Positions 11,425 through 20,114 of a stretch of 51,936 nt of DNA are shown here, piece after piece. Location of the stretch: contig NZ_AQGQ01000007.1 of assembly GCF_000388115.1 (NCBI RefSeq), positions 1 to 51,936 on the forward strand. The letters run 5' to 3'. Every line of letters begins with the position of its first letter. The first letter of the stretch is position 1. The translations under genes and the position numbers were made by a program. This DNA comes from Aeromonas molluscorum 848. Its GTDB lineage: Bacteria; Pseudomonadota; Gammaproteobacteria; Enterobacterales; Aeromonadaceae. The notes under the pieces were generated by a model, which had not been told where the DNA came from, ran no database searches, and saw nothing but the letters and a program-made list of their open reading frames with translations.

Positions 11425-12666
11425 ATGACAGGTATCACCATTTCAGTAGACCGGCTGCAAGTCGGCAACTATGTCTCCCTGCCTTTGGGCTGGCGCGAGC
11501 ACCCTTTCCTGTTTTCCAGTTTCAAGATCAAGAGCGACGAAGAGATAGCACTTATCCGCCGACTCGGCTTGAAACAGGTCACCCTGATCCCCGACAAGAG
11601 CGACAGCCCGCCCAAACCGCTGGATGCCCTGCGGCCCACCCTGGATCAACCGCTGGAGACGGGCCGCCAGCAGGCGCTGATGCAGCAGGAGAAGGAAGAT
11701 CGCATCGCCCAGTTGCAGCAGTATCGCCGCGACCTGCAGCAGTGCGAGAAGCAGTTCCAGCACTCCTTGAGCCAGGTGCGCAGCCTGATGGGCAAGGTGC
11801 AGGCCCGCCCCCTCAATGCCATCGGCGAAGCCAAGGAATTGATCGATGCCATCACCCGACAGCTGCTGGCCGCGGATGAGCTGGTGCTGCACTTGATGGC
11901 TGATGGCGAGGAGGGGGATCAGCTCTATTATCACTCCCTCAACGTCAGCGTACTGAGCATGATGCTGGCCAAGGAGTGCGCAATGGGGGCCGAGCAGATC
12001 AGCCAGATCGGCATGGGTGCCCTGTTCCATGATGTCGGCAAACTGAAGATCCCGAGCCCGATCCTGCGCAAGCGCACTGCCCTCACCAAGCCGGAGCAAA
12101 ACCTGCTGGCCCAGCATCCCCGCTATGGTCTTGATCTGATCAACCTGGCGAGTGCCTTCCCCGCCGAAGCCAAGGGCATAGTGCTGCACCATCACGAATA
12201 TCTGGATGGCAGCGGGCCCGAGGGGCTCAAGGCCGGCCAGCTCGATCCCCTGACCCAGCTGGTGTCGCTCATCAACGAATACGACAACCTCTGCCATCGT
12301 CAGGCCAAGGTGCCCTACTCGGCCCTCTCCAGCCTCTACAAGCAGCGCAAGGGCCAGTTCAACCCGGACAACCTGGCCCAGCTGATCCGCCTGCTCGGTA
12401 TCTACCCTCCGGGCAGCGTGGTGCAGCTCTCCAGCGGCCAGGTCGGGCTGGTGATGTCCATCAATAGCGCCCGACTGCTCTGTCCCAGCGTGCTGGTCTA
12501 CGACCCTCGAATACCGCGTCAGGAGGCGGCCATCATCGACCTGGAGCAAGCGGGGCTCACCATCGCCAAGGTGATCCATCCCAAGCGCCTGCCCCCCGCC
12601 GTGTTTGAATACCTGAACCCCCGAACCCGCATCAGCTACTACTTCGAACACAAGCCGAAGTCGTAG
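11425..12666 (+). CDS. HD-GYP domain protein (putative c-di-GMP phosphodiesterase) with DUF3391-type N-terminus
   Basis: The 413-residue protein begins with a DUF3391-like region (about 1-60: ISVDRLQVGNYVSLPLGWREHPFLFSSFKI). A coiled-coil stretch rich in Gln and Glu follows (about 75-125), then an HD-GYP domain (about 145-320). The metal-binding motifs ALFHDVGKLKIP and LHHHEYLDGSGPEG are present. The diagnostic G-Y-P of HHExxDGxGYP is replaced by G-P-E, so c-di-GMP hydrolysis may be reduced or altered. The HD pair and downstream His are intact. No receiver domain or membrane segment is seen, so it is probably cytosolic. It is divergent from metA, and a small ORF starts 16 bp after its stop. 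Confidence 0.88.
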   Translation: MTGITISVDRLQVGNYVSLPLGWREHPFLFSSFKIKSDEEIALIRRLGLKQVTLIPDKSDSPPKPLDALRPTLDQPLETGRQQALMQQEKEDRIAQLQQYRRDLQQCEKQFQHSLSQVRSLMGKVQARPLNAIGEAKELIDAITRQLLAADELVLHLMADGEEGDQLYYHSLNVSVLSMMLAKECAMGAEQISQIGMGALFHDVGKLKIPSPILRKRTALTKPEQNLLAQHPRYGLDLINLASAFPAEAKGIVLHHHEYLDGSGPEGLKAGQLDPLTQLVSLINEYDNLCHRQAKVPYSALSSLYKQRKGQFNPDNLAQLIRLLGIYPPGSVVQLSSGQVGLVMSINSARLLCPSVLVYDPRIPRQEAAIIDLEQAGLTIAKVIHPKRLPPAVFEYLNPRTRISYYFEHKPKS

Positions 12667-12682
12667 CCGCGAGGAGAACCCC

Positions 12683-12802
12683 ATGGACAAGGCGCAGCAG
12701 GGAACACAAGATAGCCCAGACCGCCGGATGGCTCATGCCGCAGCCATGGCTCGGCCCAAGGCAGGTCCGGGGAACCTCATCAGGAGTTTGTCATGCACAT
12801 AG
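12683..12802 (+). CDS. Possible small ORF (39 aa) coupled to the CinA-like gene
   Basis: An ATG six bases after a strong GAGGAG site opens a 39-residue frame starting MDKAQQGTQD and rich in Arg, Pro and Ala. It ends at a TAG that overlaps the first 10 bases of the CinA-like gene. The good ribosome-binding site and the overlap suggest translational coupling. I recognise no homologue. It could be a leader peptide, an independent microprotein or chance. Confidence 0.35.
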   Translation: MDKAQQGTQDSPDRRMAHAAAMARPKAGPGNLIRSLSCT

Positions 12803-13947
12803 AGATAATCAGCACCGGAGACGAGATAGTGACCGGCCTGGTGGTGGACACCAATGCCGCCTGGCTCAGCGCCATGTTGCTGGAACAGGGTTGGCAGGTA
12901 CGCCGTCGCCACACGGTGGGCGACAACATGGCCGATCTGGTGAGCCTGCTGCGCGAATCCGCCGCCCGCGCCGAACTGGTGCTGGTCTGTGGCGGCTTAG
13001 GGCCAACCGCCGACGATCTCACCGCCCAGGCGGCGGCCGAGGCCTTTGGCGCGCCGCTGACGCTGTACCCTGACTGGCTCGATGTCATCAAGGCCCGCTA
13101 TGCCAGCCGAGGTCGCCCCATGCCAGCCAGCAACGAAAAACAGGCCTGGTTACCCGGGGGCTGCGAGATCCTCGATAACCCGGTCGGCACCGCCTGTGGC
13201 TTCCTGGTTACCCATGGTCAGAGCCGACTCGTCTTCACCCCGGGGGTGCCTTTCGAATTCAAGCAGATGGTGCGCGAGCAGATACTGCCACGGCTACGCG
13301 GTGCGGGAAGTGCGCGGGACACCGAGCTGCGCCGCTTCTACAGCTTTGGCATCTCGGAGTCGGCCTTGAGCGACAAGCTCGATGCCTCCCCTTGGCCCGA
13401 GGGGATAGAACTGGGCTATCGCTCCGCCATGCCGCTCATCGAGCTCAAGCTGATCGGCCACGGCGCCTGCCCGCAGGACATGGACACCGCCGAAGCCCGC
13501 CTGCTCGACGCGATAGCCCCCTGGCTGGTCGGCCGAGGGGATGAGGCCCCCTGGTTGCAGATACTGGCACGGCTGGCCGAGGATCAGCCCTTGCAGTTGC
13601 AGGAAGGAGCGAGTCAGGGCGCCCTGCTGGCCCTGTGCCGTGACCGGGCCGGGGTGAGCGCCGGCTATCGGCAGGATCTGCCAGACGATCTGGCCCAGCT
13701 CCAGGGCCCTGCCCAGGGACTGGCCCTCACCATAGGCCGTGCGGGGGCCGAGGGGGTGCCCATGCTGCTGTCGCGCGATGGCCGCCACTGGGGCCAGACC
13801 CTCAGGCTCAGTCACCCGGATCCAGAGAGCGGCCAGCGCATCCTCGCCTTCGCCGCCCTCGACATGTTGCGCCGCCAGCAGGCTGGCCTGCCCGTCATCG
13901 CCGATTACCCTACGCTGCCCCGCAGCGCCCGGCGCCTGCCCGAGTGA
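12793..13947 (+). CDS. CinA-like protein (MoCF domain; YfaY-type)
   Basis: The 384-residue protein has an intact N-terminal MoCF-type domain (about 1-170): IISTGDEIVTGLVVDTN, VCGGLGPTADDLTAQ and the VFTPGVPFEFKQM loop. This domain is used for nucleotide or molybdopterin binding and, in bifunctional CinA, for ADP-ribose pyrophosphatase activity. The C-terminal part (about 240-370) has the length of a CinA amidohydrolase domain but I cannot see the conserved nicotinamide-mononucleotide deamidase serine motif. This resembles E. coli YfaY, which lacks deamidase activity. The ATG has CAGGAG seven bases upstream. A terminator-like hairpin follows the stop. Confidence 0.85.
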   Translation: MHIEIISTGDEIVTGLVVDTNAAWLSAMLLEQGWQVRRRHTVGDNMADLVSLLRESAARAELVLVCGGLGPTADDLTAQAAAEAFGAPLTLYPDWLDVIKARYASRGRPMPASNEKQAWLPGGCEILDNPVGTACGFLVTHGQSRLVFTPGVPFEFKQMVREQILPRLRGAGSARDTELRRFYSFGISESALSDKLDASPWPEGIELGYRSAMPLIELKLIGHGACPQDMDTAEARLLDAIAPWLVGRGDEAPWLQILARLAEDQPLQLQEGASQGALLALCRDRAGVSAGYRQDLPDDLAQLQGPAQGLALTIGRAGAEGVPMLLSRDGRHWGQTLRLSHPDPESGQRILAFAALDMLRRQQAGLPVIADYPTLPRSARRLPE

Positions 13948-13956
13948 TGTCACAGG

Positions 13957-13980
13957 CCCCGGCAATCCGGGGTTCTCTTT
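13957..13980 (+). terminator. Probable terminator of the CinA-like gene
   Basis: The stem CCCCGG/CCGGGG with loop CAAT is followed by the T-rich TTCTCTTT, just after the stop codon. There is no T-run on the other strand. Confidence 0.6.
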
Positions 13981-13988
13981 CATGCCCC

Positions 13989-15083
13989 TCAATCCAGGCT
14001 CTTCTTGAAACGATGGGCCGCTAACAGCAGCACGGCAACGGCAAAAAAACCGAGCCAGAGCGCGTCCTGCCAGAGAGATGCCAGATCGCCACCCCGCAAT
14101 ACTATGCCGCGAATGATGCGCATGAAGTGGGTGGCAGGCAGCAGCTCGGCGACCCACTGGGCCGGCACCGGCATCCCCTCGTAGGGGAACATGAAGCCCG
14201 ACAGCAGGATGGAGGGCAGCAGGATGAACACCGTCATCTGCATCGCCTGCAGCTGGGTCTGGGCCAGGGTCGAGATAAGCAGCCCCAGTGTCAGGCTGGC
14301 GGCGATGAACAGCAGCGTCGCCAGCAAGACCTGGCTCAGGGCCCCGTTGATCGGCACGGCGAAGATGAGGTGGCCCAGCCCGAGTATGATAGCGACCTGG
14401 ACAAGCCCCACCCCTATGTAGGGCAAGATCTTGCCAAGCATCAGCTCCAGCGCTGTCACCGGCGTGGTGATGAGCAGCTCCAGGTTGCCGCGCTCCCGCT
14501 CGCGCACTATGGCGGCCGAGGTGAACATGATCATGGTCATGGTGAGAATGACCCCTAGCAGGCCCGGCACTATGTTGATGGCCGAGCGACGCGAGGGATT
14601 GAAGTAGAGCACAGTCTCCAGGCTGACCGGGGGCTGCGTCAGCTTGGGATCCAGTTCGGTGAGCGACATGCTGCGCAGACCCAGCAGGGCACTGGCGATC
14701 AGGGTATCCGAGCCATCGACCAGCCACTGCCCCACGGGGCGCGCCTCACCTAGCCGCCTCGGCAAATCCGCCGGCAATACCAGCACGGCGCGCACCTCGC
14801 CCCGGGTCAGGGCAACCTCCGCCTGACTCACCCCCTCATAGTGGCGCGCTATGCTGACCACCTGGGTTGCCTTGACCGCCTCCACCAGCAGGCGGGCGTC
14901 TGCGGTACGACTCATGTCGAGCAGACCGACCGGAATATGGCGCACGTCGGTATTGATGGCGTAGCCAAACAGCAGCAGCTGGATCAGGGGTATCATCACC
15001 ACCATGCCAAAAGTGAGCCTGTCCCGGGCGAGCTGACGCAGCTCCTTCTGGGTAATGGCCCACAGTCGCCACCAGCGGATCAT
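13989..15083 (-). CDS. ABC-2 type transporter permease (drug/efflux exporter)
   Basis: The 364-residue permease has one membrane segment near the N-terminus (about 22-42), a large periplasmic domain (about 45-175) and five hydrophobic segments in the C-terminal half. This is the layout of YbhS/YbhR/YhhJ proteins. Conserved features are IVRERERGNLELLITTPVTALELMLGKILPY and PSILLSGFMFPYEGMP. The ATG at 15081-15083 overlaps the ATPase stop as ATGA. The upstream open frame continues far into the ATPase gene but is only a shadow. Only one permease gene is present, whereas the ybh operon has two, so it would act as a homodimer with the ATPase and the HlyD-type lipoprotein. Confidence 0.92.
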   Translation of the reverse strand: MIRWWRLWAITQKELRQLARDRLTFGMVVMIPLIQLLLFGYAINTDVRHIPVGLLDMSRTADARLLVEAVKATQVVSIARHYEGVSQAEVALTRGEVRAVLVLPADLPRRLGEARPVGQWLVDGSDTLIASALLGLRSMSLTELDPKLTQPPVSLETVLYFNPSRRSAINIVPGLLGVILTMTMIMFTSAAIVRERERGNLELLITTPVTALELMLGKILPYIGVGLVQVAIILGLGHLIFAVPINGALSQVLLATLLFIAASLTLGLLISTLAQTQLQAMQMTVFILLPSILLSGFMFPYEGMPVPAQWVAELLPATHFMRIIRGIVLRGGDLASLWQDALWLGFFAVAVLLLAAHRFKKSLD

Positions 15084-16042
15084 GCCCTCACCTCCCGGCC
15101 CGTGCAGCTGACGAACACATCTTCCAGACTGGGTCTGACCTCGGCCAGCTCGGCGCCAGCCAGAGCAGGACAGGCCTGACGCAGCCAGGCCAGGGGATCC
15201 GCCTCTTCCTTGTCCACCAGCACTCGCAGTCGCTGGCCAAGCTGGGCCGCCGAACGAACCGCCGCCAGGGTGAGCAGGTGCTGCTTGAGGGGACGCAGAT
15301 CCGGAGCCAGCACCTCCACCACCCGGGTGGTCATGGCATCCATCAGCCCCTGAGGTGAACCCTGGGCCCGCACCTGACCCGCTTCCATGATGGCCAGGTG
15401 ATGACACCGCTCCGCCTCGTCCATGTAGTGGGTGGTCACTAAAATACTGGTTCCCGCCTCGCTGAGATCGAACAACTTCTCCCAAAAGTCGCGCCTGTTC
15501 TGGGGATCGACCGCCGAGGTCGGCTCATCGAGCAGCAACAGATCAGGCCGGTGAATGACGGCGGCGGCCAGGGCAAGCCGCTGCTTCTGGCCGCCGCTCA
15601 GCCCCCCCGCCCGCCGCCGGGCCAGAGGCGCGAGTTCATAGGTGGTGAGCAGTTCTTGCAGGCGCAGTTTCAGGCCAGATTGGGCCATGCCGTGGATGCG
15701 GCCCATGAACTCCAGGTTCTCCCACACCGTCAGCTCGTCATAGAGAGAGAATTTCTGCGTCATGTAGCCGATCCGTTGGCGCAGGGCCTCGGCTTGCCTC
15801 GGGATCTCCAGCCCCAGCACCCGCACCCGCCCCTCGGACGGGGTAAGCAAGCCTGTCAGCATGCGCAGCGTGGTGGACTTGCCGCAACCGTTGGGACCGA
15901 GGAAGCCATGGATCTGCCCCCTGGGCAGGCAAAGAGCCAGATCTTTGACCGCGACCATGTCACCGAAACGCCTCGTCAGCCCCTCGGCCAGGATCGCCGG
16001 CTCGCCCATGGCTGCGCTCTGCGGGCTGGCGGTGTCACTCAT
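15080..16042 (-). CDS. ABC transporter ATP-binding protein
   Basis: This is a single nucleotide-binding domain of 320 residues. Walker A is GPNGCGKST (about 49-57), the Q-loop lies in YMTQKFSLYDELTVWENL, and the signature is LSGGQKQRLALA. Walker B is DLLLLDEPTSAVDP and the switch is VTTHYMDEAERC. A C-terminal extension (about 235-320) with PSLEDVFVSC is typical of drug-type ABC-2 ATPases such as YbhF halves. The ATG at 16042 overlaps the end of the HlyD gene by 8 bases and the stop overlaps the permease start by 4, so the three genes are one tightly coupled operon. It would power export of an unknown small molecule from the cytoplasmic face. Confidence 0.95.
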   Translation of the reverse strand: MSDTASPQSAAMGEPAILAEGLTRRFGDMVAVKDLALCLPRGQIHGFLGPNGCGKSTTLRMLTGLLTPSEGRVRVLGLEIPRQAEALRQRIGYMTQKFSLYDELTVWENLEFMGRIHGMAQSGLKLRLQELLTTYELAPLARRRAGGLSGGQKQRLALAAAVIHRPDLLLLDEPTSAVDPQNRRDFWEKLFDLSEAGTSILVTTHYMDEAERCHHLAIMEAGQVRAQGSPQGLMDAMTTRVVEVLAPDLRPLKQHLLTLAAVRSAAQLGQRLRVLVDKEEADPLAWLRQACPALAGAELAEVRPSLEDVFVSCTGREVRA

Positions 16043-16991
16043 CGGTCGGCTCCACTCGCAGTGGTATACCGCTTGGCAAGGGATTGGCGGCAGCTGGCAG
16101 ATCAATCTTGGCCAGGTAGACCAGCCGTGCCCTGTCCAGCTCGTTGAGACCGTAATAGGGAGTAAAAGCAGGATCCTTGGCAATCCAGCGCAAGCTGCCG
16201 GTCATGGGCTCGGCCACCCCGTCGATATAGACGGCAAGAGATTTCCCAAGGCGGTAGCGGGCCAGGTCCGGCTCGGGCACATAGACCCTGGCATAGGGGC
16301 CATCCTCGGCCAGCAGGCGCGCCAGGACGGCGCCGGTCGCCACCCGCTCTCCCAGCTGATAAGGCAGACTGTCGAGCCGCCCACCGCGGGGTGCCCGCAC
16401 GCTCAGATCCGTCAACCCCTGAGCGGCCAGGGCAACCCGGGCACGGGTTGCGGCCAGATTGGCCTGAGCCTGTTCAATGTCTTCGATGCGCCCCCCGTGC
16501 ACCAGCTTGGCGAGACGCTGCTCTGCACCCTGCCAGGCGGCCAGAGCGCCATCTCGCTCGGCGCGGGCCCCGTCCAGATCCGCCGGACTCATCAGCTTCT
16601 GACGCACCAGCTGGGCGACGCGACTGAAGTTGCGCTCTCCCTCGCGCAGGGTAGCCTGAGCCTGATCCCTATCGGCACGGGCCGCGGCTATGTCCTCCGG
16701 CCTCTCGCCATTGGTGAGCCTGGCCAGCGCCGCTCTGGCCCCCCCCTCATCGGCCCTGGCCTCGGCCAGCACGCTTTGCTGGCGGTTGTCATCGAGCTGC
16801 ACCAAGAGATCCCCGGCGGCCACCTGGCTGCCCTCTGCCAGCGGCAGGGCGCGGATAATTTCGTTTGCGGTTGCGGTCAGCTCGACCCTGTCCCGCTCAA
16901 GGGTGCCGAGCGCCCCCGGCTCGGTCGTCGGCTGACAACCAGCCAGCGTAAGTGCCAGCAAACAAAGCCCGCCTCTGTACCATGAAAGCAT
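16035..16991 (-). CDS. HlyD-family periplasmic adaptor, predicted lipoprotein
   Basis: The 318-residue protein starts MLSWYRGGLCLLALTLAGC, a short signal peptide with lipobox LAGC, so it is probably lipid-anchored rather than spanning the membrane. Then come a lipoyl/biotinyl-like half motif (about 33-70), a long alpha-helical hairpin (about 70-180, Ala- and Arg-rich coiled coil) and the second lipoyl half with VRAPRGGRLDSLPYQLGERV. This is the membrane-fusion protein architecture of YbhG and YhiI. It should bridge the ABC-2 permease to an outer-membrane channel; no such channel gene is adjacent, so TolC is the likely partner. I chose the ATG at 16991 because GGGAGG precedes it and the signal peptide fits; the frame is open 21 codons further upstream. 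Confidence 0.92.
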   Translation of the reverse strand: MLSWYRGGLCLLALTLAGCQPTTEPGALGTLERDRVELTATANEIIRALPLAEGSQVAAGDLLVQLDDNRQQSVLAEARADEGGARAALARLTNGERPEDIAAARADRDQAQATLREGERNFSRVAQLVRQKLMSPADLDGARAERDGALAAWQGAEQRLAKLVHGGRIEDIEQAQANLAATRARVALAAQGLTDLSVRAPRGGRLDSLPYQLGERVATGAVLARLLAEDGPYARVYVPEPDLARYRLGKSLAVYIDGVAEPMTGSLRWIAKDPAFTPYYGLNELDRARLVYLAKIDLPAAANPLPSGIPLRVEPTDE

Positions 16992-17203
16992 CTTGCCTCC
17001 CCTCCCTTGCCACCCAGTCCTGAGCATATCCCCTCCCCCTGTAGATTTCTTCAACCCTCGTCACCCATTTGGACATAGCTCATTGACCAATAAGAAGAAT
17101 TATCAGGATACTGGGCCACAATCTCCCGCATCAGGGTATCGACAAAGTGGGAATCAATGTAATTGATAGATAAATCAGTCAGATGGACTGCGCAGGAGCC
17201 AGG

Positions 17204-18871
17204 GTGTTAAGCAAAGAGTGGTTACAGCTGTCCGCCGATATGGAGTTTGCCTGCCTGCGCATCCTGCCCGGGTCAGAACGGCCAGTGCGCGAGGCCGATG
17301 TGCTCGCCCTGCTACATGCCTCCAACTGCCGTCGCTACCAACCCCTGCACGAAGGGATCAAGCAGGCGGTCATCCTGCTCAATACCCTGCAAAGCAAGCC
17401 CGATGCCCCCATCCCCCCCAACCCGATCCCCATCGCCAAGCGCCAGGACGCCCGGCTGATGATACTGATCGACAGTGACAAGATGACGGCACGGGCCCAG
17501 ATCACCTGCGACTGGGGCGGCAAACCTCTGACCCTTGACCAGCTGCAGCAAGCCTTGGCCGAGAGTGAGGTCAATAGCGGCGTGCAGGGCACCCTGATAG
17601 AACTGGCCATCAAACTCGCCAAGGAGGGGGCACCCGGCAGCCTGCTCCAGCCCGCCATCGCCCATGGCATCCCCCCCATCCCCGGCCAGGATACCCGCTT
17701 CGAGCGTCTGGTCGACACCCCCTCCGATCGCATCCTCAAACCTCAGGAAACCGAGCACGGCAAGGTGGACCTGCGCGATCTCGGCAGCCTGATCACGGTG
17801 CGGGCCGGGGATCCGCTGATGCGCCGCCATCCCGCAACTCAGGGCTCCCCCGGCCTCACGGTCACAGGTCAGCACTTGCCGGTCAAACCGGGCAAGGAGA
17901 TGGCCATGGTCCCGGGGGAGGGCACCCTCATCGCCAGCGATGATCCCAATCTGCTGCTCGCCAGCCGCCCCGGCCTGCCCTGCCAGGAGAAGCAGGGCAT
18001 GCGGGTCGATGATGTGCTTAGCCTCAAGCAGGTAGACGCCCGCAGCGGCCATGTGACCTTCGAGGGGGCCCTCGTCATCAGCGGCGATGTCTTTGCCGGC
18101 ATGCGGATCAAGGCCAGTGGCGACGTGGTGATTGGCGGTTTCGTCGAGGGTGCCGACATCGAATCCGGCGGCTCCATCACGGTGCGTCACGGCATCATCG
18201 GTCGCAAGACCGAGGAGAGCGATCTGCTCTGCCGACTCAGCGCCCAGGGAGAGATCCACGCAGCTTATGCCCAATACGCCAAGCTGGAGGCGGGCGGCAA
18301 CATCCAGATCCAGACTCAGCTCACCCATTGCCACAGTCGCAGCGGCCAGGATCTGCTGGTCGGCGACAGTGCCATGCGCAAAGGCACCCTGCTCGGCGGC
18401 ATCAGCATCGCCAATCGCCAGATCCTGGCTCCCAGCATCGGCGCCTCCGCCGCCAACCATACCCGGTTGCAGATCCTCGGCGGTTATTTCACTCACAAAC
18501 AGCAGGAGCAGGAGCTCAAACAACGCAAGCAGGTCTGCCGGGAGCAGTTGCTCAAGGTGCAGGATCTGCTGCTCAAACTGCTGCAATTGCCGAGCGATCG
18601 CCGCAACCCGCAGACCCTGGAAAAGATAAAGACCCTGCGTCAGCAGTACCTGAGTCAGAGCAAGGGGCTGGATGCCAAGCTCGATGAGGCCCAGCAGACC
18701 CTGCAGCAGCTGCTCGGCGAGATGGATGTCACCGCCACCCAGCGCCTCTGTGCCGGCGTCGAGGTGGAGCTGGCCAACAGCAGCTACCGGGTCGACATCG
18801 ACCACGGCCCCATCCGCATCGCCTTCAAACAGGATCAGATCGTGCTGCAACCGTTCGAGGGTCGCAAATAA
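17204..18871 (+). CDS. DUF342 / FapA-family protein
   Basis: The protein of about 555 residues has the DUF342 pattern. An N-terminal region is followed by the glycine-rich beta-helix-like repeat (about 280-430: VTFEGALVISGDVF, IKASGDVVIGGFVEGADIESGGSITV, LSAQGEIHAAYAQYAKLEAGGNIQI). A coiled coil (about 435-515) and a short C-terminal strand come last. Related proteins are called FapA or flagellar assembly protein A in some genomes, and in Vibrio a DUF342 protein affects polar landmark placement. No flagellar or chemotaxis gene lies in this window, so the role is open. I prefer the GTG at 17204, five bases after AGGAG; the ATG at 17183 has no ribosome-binding site and would add seven residues. 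Confidence 0.8.
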   Translation: MLSKEWLQLSADMEFACLRILPGSERPVREADVLALLHASNCRRYQPLHEGIKQAVILLNTLQSKPDAPIPPNPIPIAKRQDARLMILIDSDKMTARAQITCDWGGKPLTLDQLQQALAESEVNSGVQGTLIELAIKLAKEGAPGSLLQPAIAHGIPPIPGQDTRFERLVDTPSDRILKPQETEHGKVDLRDLGSLITVRAGDPLMRRHPATQGSPGLTVTGQHLPVKPGKEMAMVPGEGTLIASDDPNLLLASRPGLPCQEKQGMRVDDVLSLKQVDARSGHVTFEGALVISGDVFAGMRIKASGDVVIGGFVEGADIESGGSITVRHGIIGRKTEESDLLCRLSAQGEIHAAYAQYAKLEAGGNIQIQTQLTHCHSRSGQDLLVGDSAMRKGTLLGGISIANRQILAPSIGASAANHTRLQILGGYFTHKQQEQELKQRKQVCREQLLKVQDLLLKLLQLPSDRRNPQTLEKIKTLRQQYLSQSKGLDAKLDEAQQTLQQLLGEMDVTATQRLCAGVEVELANSSYRVDIDHGPIRIAFKQDQIVLQPFEGRK

Positions 18872-18944
18872 GCCAACCGTGATCCCGTGCGGGATCTTGG
18901 GTACACTCGCAAACTTGCAGTCCACACAGAGCAGGTAGAAGTCG

Positions 18945-19751
18945 ATGTACAAACTGATCGCATTAGATATGGATGGCACGCTGCTGACCCCGCAAGGCGA
19001 GATATCCCCTCGCACCCACGCCGCCATCCAAGCGGCCCGCGCCCGCGGCGTGACAGTGGTGCTGGCCTCGGGCCGTCCGCTGGAGGGCATGACCCGTTAT
19101 CTGGATGAGCTGGGCATGACGGGCCCGGATGACTATGTGATCAGCTACAACGGCGCCATGGTGCAACGGGTGGCATGTGGCAGTGTCATTCGCAGCCAGC
19201 TACTGACCGGGGCCGATGCCAGCCTGATAGCCCGCCTCGCCGACCAGCAGGGGGTCAATGTCCATGGCTTCTCGGTATCTCAGGGTCTGATCACTCCCCG
19301 TCTCAGCCACTACACAGAGCACGAGTCCCGCCTGACCGGCATGCCCATCAAGCTGGTCGATTTCGCTGCCCTGCCCGCCGACGAGGCCATCCTCAAGGTC
19401 ATGATGATAGATGAGCCCAGCTTGCTCAGCCGGGCCATAGCGGCTCTGCCTGATAGCCTCCATCAGAACTATACCGTGGTGCAGAGCGCCCCCTACTTCC
19501 TCGAGATCATGAACAGGCAGAGCCACAAAGGCAGCGGTGTCGCCGCCTTGGCAGAACACCTTGGCATCAACGCCAGCCAGGTGATCGCCGTGGGTGATGC
19601 GGGTAACGACAGTCACATGGTCGAGTACGCAGGTCTCGGGGTCGCCATGGGCAATGCCACTGAGGCACTCAAGGCATTGGCCCAGCACATCACCAGTCGC
19701 AATGATGAAGACGGGGTTGCCAGGGTCATCGAAGAGTTTGTGCTGGCCTGA
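18945..19751 (+). CDS. yidA: Cof-type HAD hydrolase YidA (sugar phosphatase)
   Basis: The 268-residue protein is nearly identical in length to E. coli YidA (270) and shares its layout. HAD motif I is ALDMDGTLL (about 6-14), motif II is VLASGRP, the motif III lysine is in NRQSHKGSGVAAL, and motif IV is VIAVGDAGNDSHM. The large C2B cap lies between motifs II and III. YidA dephosphorylates sugar phosphates such as erythrose-4-phosphate and other small phosphates in vitro. It starts 73 bp after the DUF342 gene, with a weak hairpin (18881-18896) between them. A terminator-like hairpin follows. Confidence 0.92.
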   Translation: MYKLIALDMDGTLLTPQGEISPRTHAAIQAARARGVTVVLASGRPLEGMTRYLDELGMTGPDDYVISYNGAMVQRVACGSVIRSQLLTGADASLIARLADQQGVNVHGFSVSQGLITPRLSHYTEHESRLTGMPIKLVDFAALPADEAILKVMMIDEPSLLSRAIAALPDSLHQNYTVVQSAPYFLEIMNRQSHKGSGVAALAEHLGINASQVIAVGDAGNDSHMVEYAGLGVAMGNATEALKALAQHITSRNDEDGVARVIEEFVLA

Positions 19752-19769
19752 GCCAGCCGAGATCGCAGA

Positions 19770-19807
19770 AAAACGGGAGGCAGGCATCGCCTGCTTACCG
19801 TTTAATA
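19770..19807 (+). terminator. Probable terminator of yidA
   Basis: A 15-bp imperfect stem (AAACGGGAGGCAGGC arm, one mismatch and one G-U) closes a 3-base loop and is followed by the AT-rich TAATATAT. The T-run is interrupted, hence moderate confidence. Confidence 0.6.
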
Positions 19808-20114
19808 TATCCACCAGCCAAATATCCCTCTTTCTCATGGCCAACAAACAGTTGGCAATTAATCGGCCTACCGCCGCCTCTACAGCACACCGTTTTGTAA
19901 CAAGAATCGCTCATTTCGTTTGACATATTTAACGGCCTTGGCAGACTGAAATCGGGATCCAGGCCGTCATGTCTGTCCTCTCGCCCTTTGGCACAGCCCG
20001 ATATGACGCCACGGATCTCCTAGACTTGCCTTGAGGCAGGCCCTGATCTTGGTCAGGGCGAGCCCAAGGCGCGAGAGGTCCCCGCGGGACAGCAAAGGAA
20101 TGCCAAGGTGATTT
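19808..20114 (+). other. Leader region of the C26 hydrolase gene with consecutive small hairpins
   Basis: There is no convincing gene in this stretch. TTGACA occurs at 19919-19924 but no good -10 element follows at the right distance. Three small stem-loops lie near the hydrolase start: TGCC/GGCA (20027-20038), GCCCTGA/TCAGGGC (20040-20059) and the weak GTCC/GGAC (20078-20089). The ribosome-binding site AAGGTGA follows at about 20105. The arrangement could be a structured 5' UTR, but none matches a riboswitch I know. Confidence 0.3.

Noticed and set aside
17312-19090. Minus-strand frame of 592 codons opposite the DUF342 gene and yidA
   Set aside because: It spans two recognisable genes on the other strand and has no sequence features of a real protein family.
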